Source: Bacillota bacterium (GTDB lineage Bacteria > Bacillota_E > Sulfobacillia > Sulfobacillales > Sulfobacillaceae). From it: DNA of 7,874 nt. Location: assembly GCA_021802225.1 (NCBI GenBank), contig JAKAAS010000064.1, positions 1 to 7,874 on the forward strand, read 5' to 3'. Within the stretch, counting starts at the first letter, position 1. The number at the start of each line of letters is the position of its first letter. The position numbers and the translations under genes are program-made. Shown here piece by piece: positions 5,585 to 7,874 of the stretch. The notes under the pieces are model-generated. The model saw only the letters and a list, made by a program, of their open reading frames with translations. It searched no databases and was not told the DNA's origin.

Positions 5585-6601
5585 ATGGATGACATGGACC
5601 TTACGGTAAATTTCAGTGACGAGGCGGAGGCCGAGGCGGTTCTGGTGCACTGGGTCTATGACCAAGGAGCCAAAGTGCGCATGGGCGACGTGGTGGCCGA
5701 GGCGATGGTGGACAAGGTCACTTTGGCGATTGAAGCCCCAGTGGATGGCTACTTGATCCCCGTGGTGGCTGCCAACGACGTCTTTCATTCCGGCCAGGCC
5801 GTCGCCCGGATTTCCGTAAACCCACCGGCCCCGGCCAACTCAGACGGCCCAAATGTTGAGGCGTCCCCGGAGCAAAATGCGGCCAGCCCCGCATTTGTGC
5901 CAGCACCGCCCGCTGTCCGGCGCTATGCCCAAGAGAAAGGCGTGGATCTGGCGGATGTGGCGCGTGGGGCTTCAGGAAGGCGCCTGACGGTTGCTGATGT
6001 CGACGCGTGGATCCGGCGGCAGTCCCTTGGTGAGACTGTGCCGTACCCTGCCTTCCGACGCTCCCTGATCCAGCATTTGACCGATCCCGCAGCTTTGCCC
6101 ACCACCCTTCACCGGCGCATTGCTTCGGGACCCGCTGCGGTGGCCCCTCTGGCACGCATAGCTTGGGCCGTGAGCGAAGCCCTGCCCCACTATCCCCGCA
6201 TACACGGCTGGGCCAGCTCCGAGGGGACCGTAGCGGCGCATAAGCTGGTTTTGGGCATCGCATCTGAAACTCCTAGCGGGCTGATGGTACCGGTTCTTCA
6301 CGCGCAGCCCGATATAAACAGTTGGGTCCTGGCCTTTGCCGATCTGCGCAATGCACTGAAGACGCAGGCCACAGGTACACTGGACTTTTCTCGCCCTTCG
6401 TTTGTCCTGAGCAACTTGGGCCCTTGGGGTATCGAATACTTTACCCCGCGGCTAGTGACCCCGACCATAGCCATTTTGGGGATTGGGGCCGGCGACACGG
6501 GGTTCCCCGTTTCCTTAACCTTTGACCACCGTGCCGTGGATGGAGCCGAAGCCGCGGAATTTCTCGCCCATGTCGACCGTGTGCTAGCATCAAGTTCCTA
6601 A
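5585..6601 (+). CDS. Dihydrolipoamide acyltransferase (E2) of the same complex, compact form, 338 aa
   Basis: Three E2 parts are visible in order. One N-terminal lipoyl domain (about 1-78) has AEAMVDKVTLAIEAP with Lys44 as the lipoylation site. After a Pro/Ala-rich linker (79-107) comes a peripheral subunit-binding domain, PPAVRRYAQEKGVDLADVAR (108-127) ending at ADVDAWI. The catalytic core (about 152-338) has ETPSGLMVPVL (228-238), LSNLGPWGIEYFTP (275-288) and DHRAVDG (314-320), whose His315 and Asp319 form the acyltransferase HxxxDG motif. E2 transfers the acyl group from E1 to CoA. The core is about 190 residues and the whole protein 338, against roughly 400-430 in common bacterial E2s; the missing part is mainly in the first half of the core, between RRSL/LHRR and the RIAWAVSEALPHYP helix. 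The start at 5585 has AAAGGCGG 10 bases upstream; an ATG at 5594 is an alternative. It follows E1 beta by 44 bases. No E3 gene follows. Confidence 0.9.
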   Translation: MDDMDLTVNFSDEAEAEAVLVHWVYDQGAKVRMGDVVAEAMVDKVTLAIEAPVDGYLIPVVAANDVFHSGQAVARISVNPPAPANSDGPNVEASPEQNAASPAFVPAPPAVRRYAQEKGVDLADVARGASGRRLTVADVDAWIRRQSLGETVPYPAFRRSLIQHLTDPAALPTTLHRRIASGPAAVAPLARIAWAVSEALPHYPRIHGWASSEGTVAAHKLVLGIASETPSGLMVPVLHAQPDINSWVLAFADLRNALKTQATGTLDFSRPSFVLSNLGPWGIEYFTPRLVTPTIAILGIGAGDTGFPVSLTFDHRAVDGAEAAEFLAHVDRVLASSS

Positions 6602-6626
6602 GAGCTCTGCAAGATCCTCGAGGGCT

Positions 6627-6663
6627 AAAAAAATTCAGGGCTGCGCTTGCCAAGCGCAGCCCT
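6627..6663 (-). terminator. Strong intrinsic terminator between the convergent E2 and FAD-dehydrogenase genes
   Basis: Arms AGGGCTGCGCTT (6637-6648) and AAGCGCAGCCCT (6652-6663) pair perfectly over 12 bases with a 3-base loop. On the minus strand the hairpin is followed by GAATTTTTTT (A-run 6627-6633 on the plus strand), a classic terminator just 7 bases after the minus-strand stop codon at 6671. The plus-strand side has only a weak T-run, so for E2 transcripts (stop 6599-6601) it is probably a less efficient terminator or 3' stabiliser. Confidence 0.88.
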
Positions 6664-6670
6664 CTTCCGC

Positions 6671-7874
6671 TCAGTCCCTCATGGGCACCGTTTTTCCAGG
6701 ATTGAGCAGGTGATTCGGGTCCAATGCGTCTTTTATTGTCCAGTAAAGCTGGCTGGATTCTCCCTTTTCTTCCCGCAAAAAGCGCGTCTTGCCCATGCCG
6801 ATACCATGCTCCCCGGTGCATGTGCCGCCTTGCTCCCAAGCATAGTGGATCACCGCTTCGTTGACCGCTCGGGCTTGAGCGACCTGTTCCGGGTTATTCG
6901 GGTCGATGCCCATGACAATGTGATAATTGCCGTCCCCCACGTGCCCCAGTACAGCCCCTTGCACGCCGTAGCGGGTCAGGGTGTCGCGCGCATGGCGCAG
7001 AGCGGCGGGAAGCGCCGACAACGGAACCGCCGTATCCGTTGTAAAAGGGTGCGTTCCTGCTGACGCAGCGAGAATATCCAGCGCTGCCCGGTGGCGCGCA
7101 TGCCATAATGCATTCCGACGGTCCGCATCCCATTCGGCCGTCCACTCCCGGCCCCCGTTCTCCTCCGCCACATCCCGGCACGTCGCCAAGTCCTCAAGCA
7201 GAGCCGACCGGTGGTTTCCCGCAAACTCCATGAAGAGAGTCGCCCGCACGGGAAACGACGTGCCTTCCACCCAGTTCACAGCCGCTATGCTCTGTTCATC
7301 CATCAGCTCCATCCTGTTCACAGCCGCTCCTTGCATCATCATGCCGGTAGCGGCCCGGCCGGCGTCCTCGACCGAGTCAAATACCGCCCGGGCTGCTACC
7401 GTCAGTGCGGGGATCCCATAAACTTTAAGAGTCAGTTCTGTTAAGAGGCCCAAAGTGCCTTCCGATCCCACAAAGAGGCTGGTCAGCTGGTACCCGGCCG
7501 AGGACTTCATGGTCGCCCCGCCTACCCGTACCACGCGCCCATCCGCAAGCACAGCCTCAAGCCCGAGTACTTGCTGGCGCATAGCTCCGTAGCGGAGAGC
7601 TTCTGTACCTGCCGCATTGGTAGCCGCCATTCCCCCGAGGGAGGCGTCCGCCCCAGGGTCCACGGGGAAGAACAGCCCATATGGTCCCAGCGCTTTATTT
7701 AATGCCCGCCGCGTTATTCCCGGTTCCACCTGCACCACAAAGTCTTCCGGGCGGATGGCAATGATGCGGTCCATGTTGGTAAAATCTATGGTAATGCCCC
7801 CCGCAGCCGGAATAATGTGACCCTCAACGCCAGTCCCCTGTCCGAAAGCAATCACGGGAACGCGGTGGCTCTGG
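6671..7874 (-). CDS. FAD-linked D-lactate/glycolate-type 2-hydroxy acid dehydrogenase (partial, N-terminus outside window)
   Basis: The gene is open through the right edge, so the GTG at 7855 is internal, not a start: the upstream codons read QSHRVP and continue into VIAFGQGTGVEGH, the family's 'PV.pfG.GTs.eGh'. About 400 residues are visible of a family usually near 460-490. The FAD-binding domain shows PVDPGADASLGGMAATNAAG (visible residues 70-89) and GSEGTLGLLTELTL (136-149). The FAD-oxidase C-terminal domain shows TDTAVPLS (279-286), GHVGDGNYH (310-318), GEHGIGMGK (354-362) and a final NPGK. Such enzymes oxidise D-2-hydroxy acids (D-lactate, glycolate, D-2-hydroxybutyrate) to 2-oxo acids and feed electrons to quinone, cytochrome or electron-transfer flavoprotein. 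The TDTAVPLS segment is closer to cytochrome-type D-lactate dehydrogenase than to GlcD. It ends convergent to the E1/E2 cluster and shares its terminator region, so it is a separate transcript, but its product class would be a substrate for E1. Confidence 0.88.
   Translation of the reverse strand, partial: QSHRVPVIAFGQGTGVEGHIIPAAGGITIDFTNMDRIIAIRPEDFVVQVEPGITRRALNKALGPYGLFFPVDPGADASLGGMAATNAAGTEALRYGAMRQQVLGLEAVLADGRVVRVGGATMKSSAGYQLTSLFVGSEGTLGLLTELTLKVYGIPALTVAARAVFDSVEDAGRAATGMMMQGAAVNRMELMDEQSIAAVNWVEGTSFPVRATLFMEFAGNHRSALLEDLATCRDVAEENGGREWTAEWDADRRNALWHARHRAALDILAASAGTHPFTTDTAVPLSALPAALRHARDTLTRYGVQGAVLGHVGDGNYHIVMGIDPNNPEQVAQARAVNEAVIHYAWEQGGTCTGEHGIGMGKTRFLREEKGESSQLYWTIKDALDPNHLLNPGKTVPMRD

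Overview
The window looks like chromosomal DNA of a moderately GC-rich bacterium. Strong purine-rich ribosome binding sites (for example AAAGGAGG ahead of the E1 alpha gene), a TATAAT-type promoter and intrinsic hairpin terminators point to a Bacillota-like organism, perhaps of the Sulfobacillus/Alicyclobacillus kind. That placement is inference from style, not from a marker gene. No mobile element, CRISPR array, tRNA or rRNA was found.

Layout, left to right. (1) Positions 1-245: the last 43 codons of a plus-strand gene, probably a LysR-type regulator, followed at once by a bidirectional hairpin terminator. (2) Positions 246-659: a small minus-strand ribbon-helix-helix protein without a visible toxin partner, then a non-coding stretch rich in inverted repeats. 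(3) Positions 660-2273, minus strand: a two-gene unit of a cystathionine gamma-synthase/methionine gamma-lyase family PLP enzyme followed by a small MaoC-type hotdog hydratase. (4) Positions 2274-2651: a 378-base divergent control region with several dyads and a good promoter. (5) Positions 2652-6601, plus strand: an IclR-family regulator followed by E1 alpha, E1 beta and an unusually short E2 of a 2-oxo acid/acetoin dehydrogenase complex. (6) A shared hairpin terminator, then a convergent minus-strand FAD-linked D-lactate/glycolate-type dehydrogenase that runs off the right edge.

A plausible reading is a catabolic island controlled by the IclR protein. The PLP lyase could release a 2-oxo acid, such as 2-oxobutyrate from a sulfur or homoserine-type amino acid. 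The FAD dehydrogenase could make 2-oxo acids from D-2-hydroxy acids. The E1/E2 complex would convert these to acyl-CoA, and the MaoC protein could act on an acyl-CoA. The complex lacks its own E3 here and would have to borrow one. The substrate linkage is inference; the protein families are supported directly by motifs.

The most interesting points are the divergent PLP enzyme (Ala at the usual Glu of the SLGGxES motif, and no MGL-type Cys), the compact E2, the GEG/EDN variant of the E1 thiamine motif, the operator-like dyads between the divergent units, and the palindrome-rich gap at 490-662.
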